In this document: positions 33,766 through 45,793 of the stretch, one piece after another
Layout of the letters: every line of letters starts with the position of its first letter
Position numbering within the stretch: position 1 is the stretch's first letter
Source: Ilyonectria destructans
Taxonomy: Eukaryota > Ascomycota > Sordariomycetes > Hypocreales > Nectriaceae
Direction of reading: 5' to 3'
Assembly (NCBI GenBank): GCA_020740775.1
Contig: JAHEWK010000005.1
Coordinates: 1,426,001 to 1,490,000 of the forward strand
Length of the DNA stretch: 64,000 nucleotides
Program-made: the position numbers and the translations under genes
Notes under the pieces: generated by a model
What the model was told of the DNA's origin: nothing
Databases searched by the model: none
The model's input: only the letters and a program-made list of their open reading frames with translations

Positions 33766-35822
33766 CTAGGCCAGCTTAGGGCCGTTGCCGTATGTCTCAA
33801 TGAACCACCGGATGAACTCCTTCCACTGTTTCTCCCATTGTGTCGAGATCCGTTCGAACTCTTCCGCGTCGAGGCACGAGTGCTGAAGGCTCCATAGAAC
33901 CAGCTGCTTCCAGCCGTAGAGACCCATGTCGTCTTTGCCGACCATGACCTGGTAGAAATCGTGCGATAGCGAAGACCTTCATTGTATGTTAGCGCTCACA
34001 CTTCATTCATAACGGCATATCCATTTAAGAATCACTTACCGAAACAGAGTTCCGTTATCCGAGCTCACTGTGCAGTGCACGTTATTGGCCAGTAGTTGAT
34101 ACATGGCGTGTCCGCTGGCCCGTGGCGTAAGACCCAGAATCTCGTTCGAGATGGGGCACAACTCGAGGCAAATATTGCGCTCCTTCATATGCTGCATGAT
34201 GTAAGGATGCTTTGATAGCGCGAACCCATGACCGATGCGCTTCGAGTTGAGAAGGAGCGCATCTACAAGGTTGGCGTCGGTGTCGGTACCCATGTCCAGG
34301 GTCTCGCCGCAGTGGAAGAGGAACGGAATCTCCAACTTCTCCTCTCGGCACAACTTCTGGAATTCGAGGAGTTCTGGGATAAAGTCCTTCAGGGGTCGCC
34401 CCTTGGCCTCTTCACCAACAAGATCGAATCCTATTTTGGTTAGCATCCACGTACAAGCGAGAGTCCTGTCCTCGTTGTGTTTCCTTACCTGCGATCCACT
34501 GTGGCCAACGCTTCTTGAACTCGCGGCACTCGTCAAGGGCTGCCTTGACGTCCTCTGGTCGGAACGACCGAGGGGTGCAGTAGATGACCTTCAAGCCACC
34601 AAAGGACTTGTTCTCCCGGGCAATATCAGCCTTGAACGCCTCCACCTCATCGATGATGATCTTCATGATGCCCCAGTTATCGATAGGCCCCGTACCATCG
34701 TCGTGGTAGAGCTGGTTGTTGGTCATGAAGTTTGGCCGGATCTCGGCGTACTGGATGTTGTCCTTCATGAAATCCTCGAGACATAGCCGGGTATACTTTC
34801 TGTATGCCGTTTCATAGTTGAAGAGTCCCTTCATCATCCTTGTTCGGCCGTTGAACTTTTCCCACGCGCTGCATATTGTTAGAACTGGGTATTGCCTGCA
34901 AGAATAGAGGGACGGGGAATATATATGCTTACCCAGATGCTGTTTGCAAGTGGTTGTGGGTCTCTCGCTCATCAAACATGAGCTTGTTGAGCAGCCACTC
35001 CTCAGCTGTGGTCTGGCTGTAGTATTGTGGAAAGCGCTTGAGGAAGTCGCGGAACTTCATCGTCTGGCGGGACTCATACGTAGTAGAGAACAAGTCGCCG
35101 GGGCACTCCTTCTCGGCACTCATCAGTGAGAACTGAATCTCGCACTGATCGAAGCTAGCACCGTCGTCATCGGAGAGCAGAGGGATGTTGCTGGTGATGA
35201 ACATGCGATCCATGCCCTTTGCGATATTCAGCAGCACGTTGGGTGCGAGGCAGGCGTTGAAGTGGATGTGCAGGTGAGCGCCCTTGGGCATATGGCGCGC
35301 GACGTCGAACAGAGCCGTCTGGTTGATGAGGGGAAGGTTGGACAGGAAGTGATCGCCGGCGAACCGGGGGTGCTTCTGTCCGTTGAAACCGGTCCGGGGC
35401 GGGGCGGCGTCATAAACGCCGGCCTTGTCCTCGCGCTTGAGGCGCTGGATGATAGCCTCGGCGCGGCGCTCATCGGGGGAGCTGTCGTTGCGGCAGCCAA
35501 AGTCAAAGTCGAGCGCCTTCTCGCGATGGAGCATCTGGCCGCGCAGGGCGAGATAGTCGTCGACGGAGGCATAGCCGGCGTCGGGGTTGATGCCGCGCCA
35601 GGCGGGCTGCTTAGCCGGGGCCAATGCGGAAATGTCGGCGTCATGAGCGTCGATGAGGCTCCGGGCAGCGGCCATCTCTCGCTGACGGATGCGATGAGAG
35701 GCGGGCAGCTTCTTGGCGGAGCGAGAGAATCGGGCCATTGTGGTGAGGGCGCTTGCTTCCTTGGTGCTGTCGTCTGACTGATCTCCTTCATTCAGCTCAG
35801 ACCGGGAGCAGAGCGCGCCCAT
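33766..35822 (-). CDS. ADGF/CECR1-type adenosine deaminase
   Basis: 623 aa, four exons: 34933-35822, 34489-34868, 34040-34430 and 33766-33976; introns 64, 58 and 63 bp. Converts adenosine to inosine. The metal-binding motif is H183/H185 in GAHLHIHFNA, the catalytic motif is FHCGETLDMGTD, then RIGHGFALSKHP and VSSDNGTLFRSS (Asp ligand). Only the first Asp of the animal SSDDP motif is kept. Length and the N-terminal extension fit the ADGF group rather than classic Ada. Unlike secreted animal ADGFs, there is no signal peptide. Instead the first ATG gives MGALCSRS, a good N-myristoylation pattern with an adjacent Cys. A second in-frame ATG at codon 29 has a better initiation context (ACAATGG), so both forms are possible. 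Confidence 0.93.
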
Positions 35823-37908
35823 TTAATAATTCGGCGACGGGCGAGGGCGCCGGCGACTTGGGATTGATTCAAAGGGTGAGCGCAGAGAGGCAGCAGGCCG
35901 AACGGAGTGACTGGGCGCGAGGCGCAGGCGCAGTCACGGATCACGGATTGCGGAGAGGCCCAGAAGCAGACCCACGCTGTACTTTGTTTGCGGATGCTCT
36001 CGATTCATTGACAAGCGGGCGCCTTGCTGGGCTCCGTCGTGACGGTGTGTGTTGGCGCTGGCGACAGGGGGTGGGAGCGCTTGTGGGAAATGATTGTTGT
36101 GCCTGGCGCCAAGTCGAGGTGAGGCTGAGTGAGGATCTGACTGAGGTCAGTCAGTGAGGCGGCTAGCAAGTTTTGGGGGTGTGCGCGGTGGTGATGCAGT
36201 GCTACGCGGGAGGGAGGGTCGGTTAATCAGGAAACTTCGGGCACAAAGAAAGCGACATTTGCGTCACAGCGTTTGTTTGCTTGGAGAGGTAGTACAGGAT
36301 ACATGAAAGAGCAGTACAGCCAAAGAGCAAGAGCAGGAGATGAAGGAGTGTGAGGATAGGAATGGCCGAAATGGACGGCCCTAGTTGTCGAAAAATGCCC
36401 AAGCTGGTAGTCGGTCGGTCGGAGGGGCACCACGCAAGGCTGATGATGGATGACTTGCGCGGGGAGTTGGAGTTGGTGGGGGCATCCATCTGCGCATCGG
36501 GTTGGGTGCATCTGTATCCGCTCCATTCGCCCTGTCACTGGTTCTCACTCTCACTCTCACTCACTAAGTACCTACGTCTCACTACCACTCGCTGCCAGGT
36601 ACCACCCAACAGGGGACTTACGTGCTGACAGAACAGCCAGACAGCGCTGAGGCGAATCAGGACTAGCGGGTCCACAGCAGGCTCCATTCCCATCTCAAGC
36701 TCCCTCCTGGTCTCTTGCTCCTTCCCCCGCCAATGATCCGCAAGTGGCTGGTTGCCTCGCGCAAGGCTTTGTCGGGTCTCCCCTGGGTCGCCCCATCTTT
36801 GCCTTAACGTCGCACTTGTCGCCGTCCGCTTGCCGCATTCGGACACGGCCCTCAACTGCGGCCGTACACTTTCTTTGATATTTCTTCCTTATTGCTCCTT
36901 TCAACACCACCACAGACCATCATGAGGCTTGACCCAACCTCCCGGTACGCTACCCCGTATCCAACATTCCATAATAGACCCGTATCCAGGGGGCTTAGCA
37001 TCATCTCCATTGTCTGCCCTCCAACTTGACACACCCGCTCAACATCGTCACTAATGCACAATACACTTCTTCTGCCTCTTGAGGCCCTCTTTTGGAAATC
37101 TCCGGCCAAGGGGGATTTCTTGGTCTTCTTTCACATCGCCTCGTAAACCCACCACTCACCTTACTCTACACTAACTTGGTGGTTTTCATTAGAGTCTCAA
37201 CACCAGACTAGGCAGATTCCCCCCCGTCCAAAACCTCGTTTTTCACTTCAACATTACCCCCCTGCTGCCCTCACTTACACCACATCACAGACCGCCATTG
37301 AAATTATCCCAGCAATGGAAACACCCTATTTGCAGCGCCTCCTTGTTTCTCTTTTACCGTTTGACACGCCTGAAGCCGTTAGCCCGATGACCACACATAA
37401 GCCTGACACGACTTGCACAGCCAACCGCCCATGACCAAGTGGATCAACCATCACCAATAGATCCCCGCCAACATCATGCTCACTCTTCCCGGACTCAATG
37501 CCTCTGTATGACTCGAAATAGTCTCACCTCCTTTAGACCCAAGTACTCAACCCCAGTTCCGTTGCCTACACACTGGCCGCACATCACTCAACCCCTTTCA
37601 CATAACTTGAGCATATCATGGTGACAAATCCTGTATTGCAGCGCCCCTTCTGCCTAGTATACAAAGTCTATCTAGTGTCGTCGACATTACATCAGGTCAT
37701 ACGTGAATCCCACCCCAATATAAAAGTACAGAGGCAGTGCAATCACTTTTGCTGGTGGGACCTTGGTCTCTAAAAAGCCTGTCCCATCACCTTCCGTTCC
37801 CCGTTACCATCTGCACCTCGTAAAGCCCAGACACCATTGGCAATTGGCCCGTTGTCATTCCCATAGGCTGCGAGGTTGAACTCGGAATGGCCTCCGACCC
37901 CCTCCGCC
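35823..37908. other. 2.1 kb intergenic, low-complexity in parts
   Basis: It holds the promoter and 5' leader of the deaminase gene (35.8-36.3 kb; GTGAGG/CAGTCAG-rich at 36118-36160), a (TCTCAC)n-like stretch at 36543-36565, and a C/A-rich, G-poor segment at 36.9-37.7 kb. I found no ORF with family support on either strand. Confidence 0.45.
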
Positions 37909-40900
37909 TTACGCGAAGTAGCTTTTCCACAATACACCCTCCAGGTCTTCCAACTGCTCTGATGTGAAATACTACCCAACGTTAGCAATCTAGTGAATCC
38001 ACAGTCCCCGCCACCTTGTCTTGATGGGTCAAGAGAAACTTACCTTTTGATCCACAGTCCAGCTGTCCTGCCTCGTCTTCTTGAACTCACTCAGAATCGT
38101 CTTCGTTGCCTTGCCCACCACTCCAGGGTCGCCAGCAGCTCTCCTCGCCAGGTTTGCCAACACCTCGGGCATCCACTCCGGTGGCGGAGTCGCATAGGGG
38201 AAAGCCTCGATCAAGGCACCCAATCCTAGGACTGCTGCATGCCTCCTTGTAATTTGCTTGTGCACATCCACCGGCGTCTCTGTACCAGGGACTTGACGTC
38301 CACGCTTGGGCATTGGGTTGTGTCGCAGCTCATCCTCGAAACGAGTCTTGAGGTGTGCAATCATCGGGTCACGAATACGTCGAGGCGAGCATCGGATCAT
38401 GCCCGCTAGCGTAGTGGAGGCGCAGGAGCGCACCTCCAGCTGCGAGTCGCCCAGCATGTCCGACACGGCGTTGAAAAGGAGGTCTCGCTGGGCACTCCGG
38501 GTCAGGAAAATCCGCCTAAAGTAGATCACCTGCATGTTGACCAGCGCCCGCAAGCGTTGATGCCAGCTGGCAGCCGTCTTGCCGATCCGGACCAGCGCCT
38601 CGATAAACTGAGCATCCTCCCCGTCTCGGAACGGAATGTTGGGAAGGTGGCGGTATACGTGGTACGCAAGCCTCATCAGCTCGGGGTCCTCTTTGACATC
38701 CATCATGTGCAAAAGCTCTGCCATGAACGGCGTTGGGAAGAAAGGCACAAGCTGGATGCATTCATGTGACGACAAGGTGCAGTCGAGCCACATGAGCACC
38801 GTCTTGGAGCCCGAAGTATACGAACTAGGGGTCTGCTGGCCAGGGGTTCGCTCATGGCGCCACTTTTCTAACCGACCAAACACTTCCTTGATGGTGGAGG
38901 AGAACTCCTCAGTAGGGCGGTAAGGCCGAATGCCAATGGATGAGTCTGCCTTGTTCTCGTCTAAAAGCTTGCTCACATTCTCAAACGACTCATGGTACCG
39001 AGTCTTGTAGATCACCGACAAGACACGGCCGATCGCCTCGCGGACTGCCTTGTATGGGTGATCGATATGCGCCAAGAAGTCGTCGAGAATCGGTGTCTCG
39101 TGCTGGAAGTGCCAGCCACCGTCGGCAACGATGAATTCGAGCAACTGGACCTTCGACGACTCCTTGAAGGCGGCGTTGGACGTCATGTCCAGGCGGAACG
39201 ACCGCAAAACATCCACGATTTCGTGCGACCGGCGAGGATCCTTCGAGTCCAAGATCAAATGGAGACATGTCAACCAATACTGCAAGTTCTCAGGAGTCAA
39301 GTCATCCGCGAAGATTTTGAGCAAGAATGGGGCGGCAAATTCCCACACTCGGTTGCGGATCTCTGGGGGATCATCACTGGAGCCTGCAAGCAGGGCACCC
39401 AGGATCTCTGACGTGGCTCGGTGCTGGTGCTTGTCGTTACCATCACCATACACCTCCGTGGTCAGCTCCTTGATATCCCCCATAGTCACTGCAGTCTTGC
39501 CATAGTGCATCAGGTCAAAGACGTGCATGAGTAAGTAAACGTTGCTCATGCGAAACCTGTCTGTCGAGGAATCCCGCGGCTCTTGTTTGAGGTAGTCAAA
39601 GCAATTGGAGAACCATTCACGAGTCACAGTCTTGCCGATCTGCTCCCTGACGGCACTCTCGACTTCGTCATAGGCATCAAATGGAAGAGGCTTGGCACGG
39701 AACGCTGTAAACTTCTTTCCCCAGACTAACCAGCCAGGGTGGTCTGAGTCAACCATGTATTCCGCGTTGTCGGGTTGCTTGAAGGATTCAAGGAAGCGTT
39801 GAGTAAATGCGGCATCGCCCTTCTCCACGGGGATGGCCACTCTGTTTCTGTCGCCGATTTCCTTTTCAAGAAGATAGTTGCGGTACTCGTGGCCATAGAC
39901 CGCACGCATGTCGATTGCAGTGAAAACCGAAGTAAACGCATTGAGATAATAGCCTCTCAGGCCAGGGTGAGGGTCATTTGTGCCGTGGGCAACAAGGTCA
40001 ACGAACTCGGCGGGGGCTACACCAACAAATCGCAGACACAAGTTCGTAGCGAAGATAGCGCAGCGTGTAGCAATCTTCCAGTGTGCACCCTTGGCCAGTC
40101 GCGTAAGCTCCAGGCCGAGGTTGGCCTTGGACTCCTCCACTCTACTTCGGCGTTGAAGGATGAACTGATGGCGAGAATCAATTGCAGTGGAGACTTCCTC
40201 TGCTGGCTTAATCGTGCTCACAACAGTATCATCCACGATGATCATCCGTTCAAAGGGCTTCCCGAAATCAATCAGCGTGTATAGCGCAGACGAGCCCAAA
40301 TTTTGAATGGACGGCTTATCGATACCAGCCGTCTTAATGTACAGTCGCATGGCCTCGGGAGCGAAGCGCCAGTCCTTGAGCATAGTCTTGATCAGGGATG
40401 TGAAAAGCAAGGTATACATTCCACCCTTGATCCGATCATGATCATTGGTCTCAATGGCGTGTCTCCACTTTGCCAGGATAACTGGAATCACCAAGGGTTT
40501 GCCTCCAATAAGTGCCTTCAGCGACGAGTCCTGGGCGCTCTGTGCCACTCGCCGAACATCAGCGTACAGCGACAGGCAGGACTCAGCGAGGTCGAGCAAA
40601 AGTTGTTTGTCCAACTCGCTCTTCTGCCTTGCAGACGCATTGTGTTTGCGGCGCAGGAGCTGGTATGCTTCGGCTCTCTTGATAAGCAAAGGGCGAGGGT
40701 ACACCTTTCTTAGACCCTTGATCTTAAAGGCGGAGATGTCTGCCTTATACAGTCTCAAATGCCTTTCAAGGGGATGGGCTGAACGTTCAATACCGACATC
40801 GGTGATCCAAGTGCGGTAAGCCGCATACAGCGCAGTGAAGCAGTTCACATCATCCTCCTGGTTTGCATTGAGGAAGGAATGTGTCTTTGTGAGGAGATGA

Positions 40901-43900
40901 CCCAACTCATCCCGTAGATCATGGATCTTGCCGTAGGCGGGATCGCTGGATTTGAGGAGATATCCTGCCTTGTAGCGAAACTGGGGTCGGAGCTCCTCGT
41001 CCTCAGCAACCTCAGCAAGAGGGTCCTCTTCCTCATCAATCATCATCTCGTCATCGTCACCGACATCATGCTCCTCGGCCGTGACACCATTGATGACCCC
41101 CGCGGCACGCTCTGGGTCAAACATGGTAGCCATTCCAGACGTGACCAGGCGGATCTGCTGCATAAGCCTGGAAACCTCGTCGGACCAGACCTTATTCTTT
41201 CCCTTTCTGCTCACTGGCGGGTTGTCGCTCATCAAAAGTTCCAGCTGCTCCTTTGCCGAGCTAGTCTGCGATGCAAAGAGCTCAACAGCAAAATCAATCT
41301 CGGCAGGGGAGGGTTGATGCCACCGGATGGTGAGATCGGCTGGCGCCGTAGTCTTGCCCCAGTCATCAACATCGATACCACGCTTGACAACGTCGGGCTC
41401 GTACAGTGCGTGGTCGATGGGGTATGTATGAGTCAAGTTCAGGAGAAGATGATGGATGAAGTTGGAGATAAGAATGGTTGGAAGGCCACGGCACTTCTCT
41501 TGCATGTACCGTGCGATTCCCAGTAGCTCTTCCTTGTACTTGAGCACCTCGCTGCCAACGTGGACAACTGCCATTGCTAGCATGCTGACATACCACACAA
41601 GGGCACGGTCTCGGGGGAGGTAATCTGTCCCACTGCTTCGATCAGAAGCGGCGTTGTTGAAGTCAATTTCGTTTCGAATGTTGACAACCAGCATAGGGAT
41701 GAAAACCTTCAAAGTCTTCTCGGGGTTGACTTTGCACAGAGCGTTGAGAATCCAGGCCATCGCATCCCGAGCCTGGTGGACGACATGGCTCGAAACAAAA
41801 GACGCAACCTTGTCTAGGGCCATGTCAAAAAGCTCTGGCGACAAGGACGCGAACAACGGCGACAATGCCGCAGGCAGGGCATTGATAACATTATCTTCGG
41901 GAGTGCCTCCTCGGACCTGATTGGCGTCCGGCAGGTTTTCCAAGAGGGTGAACACCTTACCCAGGAGGGTTAAGATGAACTCTCCAAACCCGGTTGTCGA
42001 GGATCTCAAAATGTTGGCCTCATCCTCGTCACTCAGCTCGTTTTTGTAGTCGATCTTGACGTTCTGACCATCCCGCTCCATGCGGTCCATTTCACCTTGA
42101 ACCCACTGCATGGCCAGCGTTGTGTCGTGGATATGGCTACCTTCCTTGCTCAGCGTCACCATAGGAATGCTGAAGGCGACACTCTGGATGAAGTTGAGAG
42201 TGTACTGTGTCTTGTTAAGATCATTGGCATCGATACCCGGCAGGGCAAGAGCCAAGAGAGCCGTGATGTGACAGCGGTATCCCTTGAGCTTGGACATGAC
42301 GTTGGCAATCATCTGAAGTCCATTCAGACTAGAGGTAGTTCTGTGGACTTCGACCAAGCCCTGAAGACTTGGGTAAAAGCGTTGCAAAGCGCCGGGCAGA
42401 ACCAAATCGGGCTCGAGATAGGCAAGTCCCTGGAGTGCGCTATAGTAGTAATACGATACCCTAGTGCTCTTTGAGAACAAGCCCATAAAGGTGACTTCCT
42501 TCAACGACGACACAAATCGCTTCTTGAGTTCGTCGTTGATCCTCCGCTCCTGGAGGATGTCAAGCTCACCACTCTGCTCGCGGTTCCATCGCGAGACGAA
42601 TGCCTCGGTTAGGTACAGCGTAAGCTGTCCCAGCATAGTGGTCCATGCGCCTTGGTTGGAGGGGTGGAAGAAGGTGTCAATAGATTCCATGAATCCTTCC
42701 AGGCTGGACATAATGGAGTCTTCCTCGCTTAATGTGGCGGGGGAGAGGGAGCTTACGATCAGGCGAGCAACCATATACGCCACAGGGTACTTCTTCTTAT
42801 CTTTCTCCACGTAGACACCGGCCCCTGAAAGATAATCGAGGGGGGTGTAGGGGGAATTCGCTTGACCAACGGGGATCTGGGTCAATCGCAGAATGGCCGT
42901 GAAGATCAGATCGGACTGGTCCTTGGTAAAGATTCCGTGGGCGGCAAACGGAACGTAAGAACAATGCATGTGGTCTCTGGCCATCCGGGAAAAGAGGTCG
43001 ATAAAAAAGACATCGAATGCTTTAGAGCGGTTGATAATCGACCAAAGGTGGAAGAGGGTAGGGAAGAAATCGCTTGGCTGCGACTGGTGCTCATGCACGG
43101 GTGCGGGATGGCTGGGCAGCAACGAATTGAGAATACCCACAACGATGAAGGCATTTGGCAACTCATTCACGCTGAAGAAGGGCAAGAACTCTTCCAGCAT
43201 CGCCCGACGATCGGCGGGATCAAAATATATATGGGCGTGGGTGCACAGCTTTAGGAGCTGCTTCGTCGATCGTCTTCGATTGCTCTGGTGGGCGGGGACT
43301 TCAGAAGGCAGGACCCAGGCCTTAATTTCGTTCCAGAGCGGGCGCCAGTCGAGCGTGAGGTCCTCACCGGGCTTGAGGTAGTGGTTTTTCCTACCAAGGT
43401 CAGTCAACGTCGCGTAGTATGATGTGGGAAAGGCCAGCGGGCGCACCTCGTCAGAGTCAACACCATACGCAAGAATCGGTCTGCAGCGGTGGCATCCAGG
43501 CCCGGGGCGAGGGCCAGGGAGTAGTAAAGCTTAGCGAGCTTCGCCCTAAGCTCCCTCGTCATCTCAAACTTGAGATTGAGCCATCCTTGCAGCTCTCGAG
43601 TCCAATGGAGGGCGCCGGGGGAGAAGTCTTCGGCCTTGATGGCGATGTAGAGCTGCTTTAGAATCCCCTGCAAGGCAGCATCACGCTGAGCTTCCTCTTC
43701 GACCTGGAAGGGAAGCTGCTGGAAGTAGGCGAAGGTGCGGGGTCGGTAGCGTTTCTTATCGTCTTCGTCGGACTTGGAGCAGGGGATGCCGGGGGAGGTG
43801 GCTCGGGAGATGGGCTCGTATGGCATGAAGTTGGCGAGCAGGTGGGATGCCGCCGCCGCCGGCAGGGCGGCGTGCGAACCCGAGGGGCGAGGGCCAATGT

Positions 43901-43910
43901 TCTCGTCCAT
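37909..43910 (-). CDS. blm10: Proteasome activator Blm10/PA200
   Basis: 1957 aa HEAT-repeat activator that caps the 20S proteasome. Three exons: 43447-43910, 38044-43390 and 37909-37971. The first intron (56 bp, GTGCGC...GGTAG) restores LTLTRKNHYLKPGEDLTLDWRP, a hallmark of the family. The huge second exon encodes the HEAT array, with acidic loops (EHDVGDDDEMMIDEEEDP). The last intron (72 bp, GTAAGT...GTAG, with a GCTAAC branch) leads to a 21-codon terminal exon that ends KSYFA-stop. This C-terminus is the docking tail, normally an HbYX motif (YYA in yeast); here the penultimate residue is Phe. If that intron is retained, translation ends four residues later (VSFS) and the tail is lost. Length fits Blm10/PA200. 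Confidence 0.95.
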
Positions 43911-45793
43911 GGCGGCGCGCGGTCGGAGGAGTAGAGGGAGTGTTGTCGTCGCAAGTCCCGTCCGGCTGGGGATCAGCGGACTGCCGAAACTTTGCTGGGC
44001 CTGGCGGGAAATGAGCGAGAGCGGCTGCTCTGCTCAGCTCTCGGGGTCAGCTCAGCTCAGCAGAGCTTGAGGCGGGAGGGGGGAAATTATGTCACAGGGC
44101 GAGACACGCTGGGTTCCCATGAGGATACGATAGCGGATGATGTTGCGCGACGGAATCCGGTGGTAATGACGATGCTGAGAGGGTTGGGAGGTGGAGGTAT
44201 GGGGTGTTGGAGGAGAGAGGGAAGAGTGGAGGATGAGCGGGTGATGAGGCGGAACAGAATGGAGGCGACGTCGCGCAAGTGTAGGTGATGATGCCAGCAA
44301 CAGCAGCCTGGATTTCTGGGGGGGGGGGGGGGAGTCCCCAAGCGGGCCAGGAACGCCCCCAAAAGCCCCAACGACGTGTGGACGCAGCGCTGCAGTAGCC
44401 CGGCCCTTGGCAACCTAGGTGCCCCCGAGGCCACTGGCTGCGGAGCTTGTGCTCGCTGTGGGCGCCGGACTTTAGTGGGCTAGTGGCGGGACCCCGCCTG
44501 TGTTCCGGGGGACTATCAGAAGCTCAGGTGGGGTGTTATGTACTTGGATACACGATTTATGCCGAGAGTCACGCGCAGGCCCAGGTACATAGTACTTCTG
44601 CCCATGGCTCGATGACGGGAGCCAACAACTCCCTTCGCCTATGCCAACTCCATACCGGGGAGCAACTCCACTCATCCAGCATGGCTCGTAATGAATTTGC
44701 CCGTAAATGGAAACTCTCATTGATCACCCGTTCTTCCATCCTTTCTGTCCATCGAACAAAGGGACTCAATTCTGCCACCGTTGCCAAGAAAACACTGCGG
44801 AATCCTTCCATATCAAACTCCGTCATCTGCCAGATCAGCGTGACCAAGTTGATACAAGTGTTGCAGCTCTTGCAGCTCTTGCTTCTCGATCCTTCTCTCG
44901 CCCTGTTCGACACCCAATAGTGATCCAGAGGATCTGCCACACGGTCGGGATACCCAAGGATCCATTAGCAAACACGGCTTGGGGCTGTCGCCAGCAACTC
45001 CGCCATCATCCAATGAGACGGGTAACCGGCGGCGTTTTGCTTCTGCATGCCTACGCAGCTTGGCTGCGGATGTTATCATGCGAAGGAATGACTTTCTATG
45101 CAGCCCAATCGCTTCTCAATCTTGTTTCTTTTGGCGGGCCTTCCCAAACGGAGGGGAAGATGATAGGCATCAAAGTGCTGCGTGTTTGTCCTTTCTGGGA
45201 CAGCTGACCATTCCCACAATCAATTTCATCAACACGCAATCCTGTGACTGCCTATCCAGTGTGCTTCGTGCTTCATACTTCGTACTTTGTACACAACCAG
45301 ACGCATTCGCCATCAGTTTGTTGCCGTCTGCGCGTCTCCGTCACTGCCTGCAGCTTACCGCAGCCGAGTCGGGCAAATGCCGTGACCAACGAAAATCAGC
45401 CGGTCCTTCATTTCGGGGCTATCGCACAGGGTTGTTGAGTCTAACTGCGCTTACATATCCGCCGTTCGTGCTTCTTAGACCAGCGTTGGAAGCAGACCAT
45501 ACTCTCCCGGCCCATGTCGGCCGTCTATGACGTCCTGTGCTGTCACCTCACTCCGCCAAGCTTTGCCTTCGGATCCGGTCTCCACCTGTGGCCGCACTCT
45601 CGGGAAAGCCGTGAGCCCCACCATAGCCATCCCCTCCGCCTCCGACCCGGAGTCCCATCTCCTCCGACCTTGGCAGCATATTCGTAAGTAGCAGCGGGTT
45701 CACGATCAAGTCACGAAAGTCTGAAAAGCCAGCTGATGGGGGGCTCTTTGAAGCCCGAGTGAATTATTGGTACAGCCACCTCTGCTAGGTGTC
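43911..45793. other. 1.9 kb intergenic, blm10 promoter side
   Basis: It includes GCTCAGCTC-type short repeats at 44024-44066, a homopolymer of 15 G at 44318-44332 and a CTTGCAGCT duplication at 44862-44881. A minus-strand ATG frame at 44569-44826 (86 codons) has no family match. I see no supported gene. Confidence 0.45.
44318..44332. repeat. G15 homopolymer
   Basis: Fifteen consecutive G residues on the plus strand, about 410 bp upstream of the blm10 start codon, flanked by TTTCT and AGTCCCC. It could form a quadruplex or simply be an unstable microsatellite. Confidence 0.9.

Noticed and set aside
44569..44826. 86-codon minus-strand ATG frame upstream of blm10
   Set aside because: No recognisable domain and an overlapping plus-strand frame of similar quality; too weak to list as a gene.
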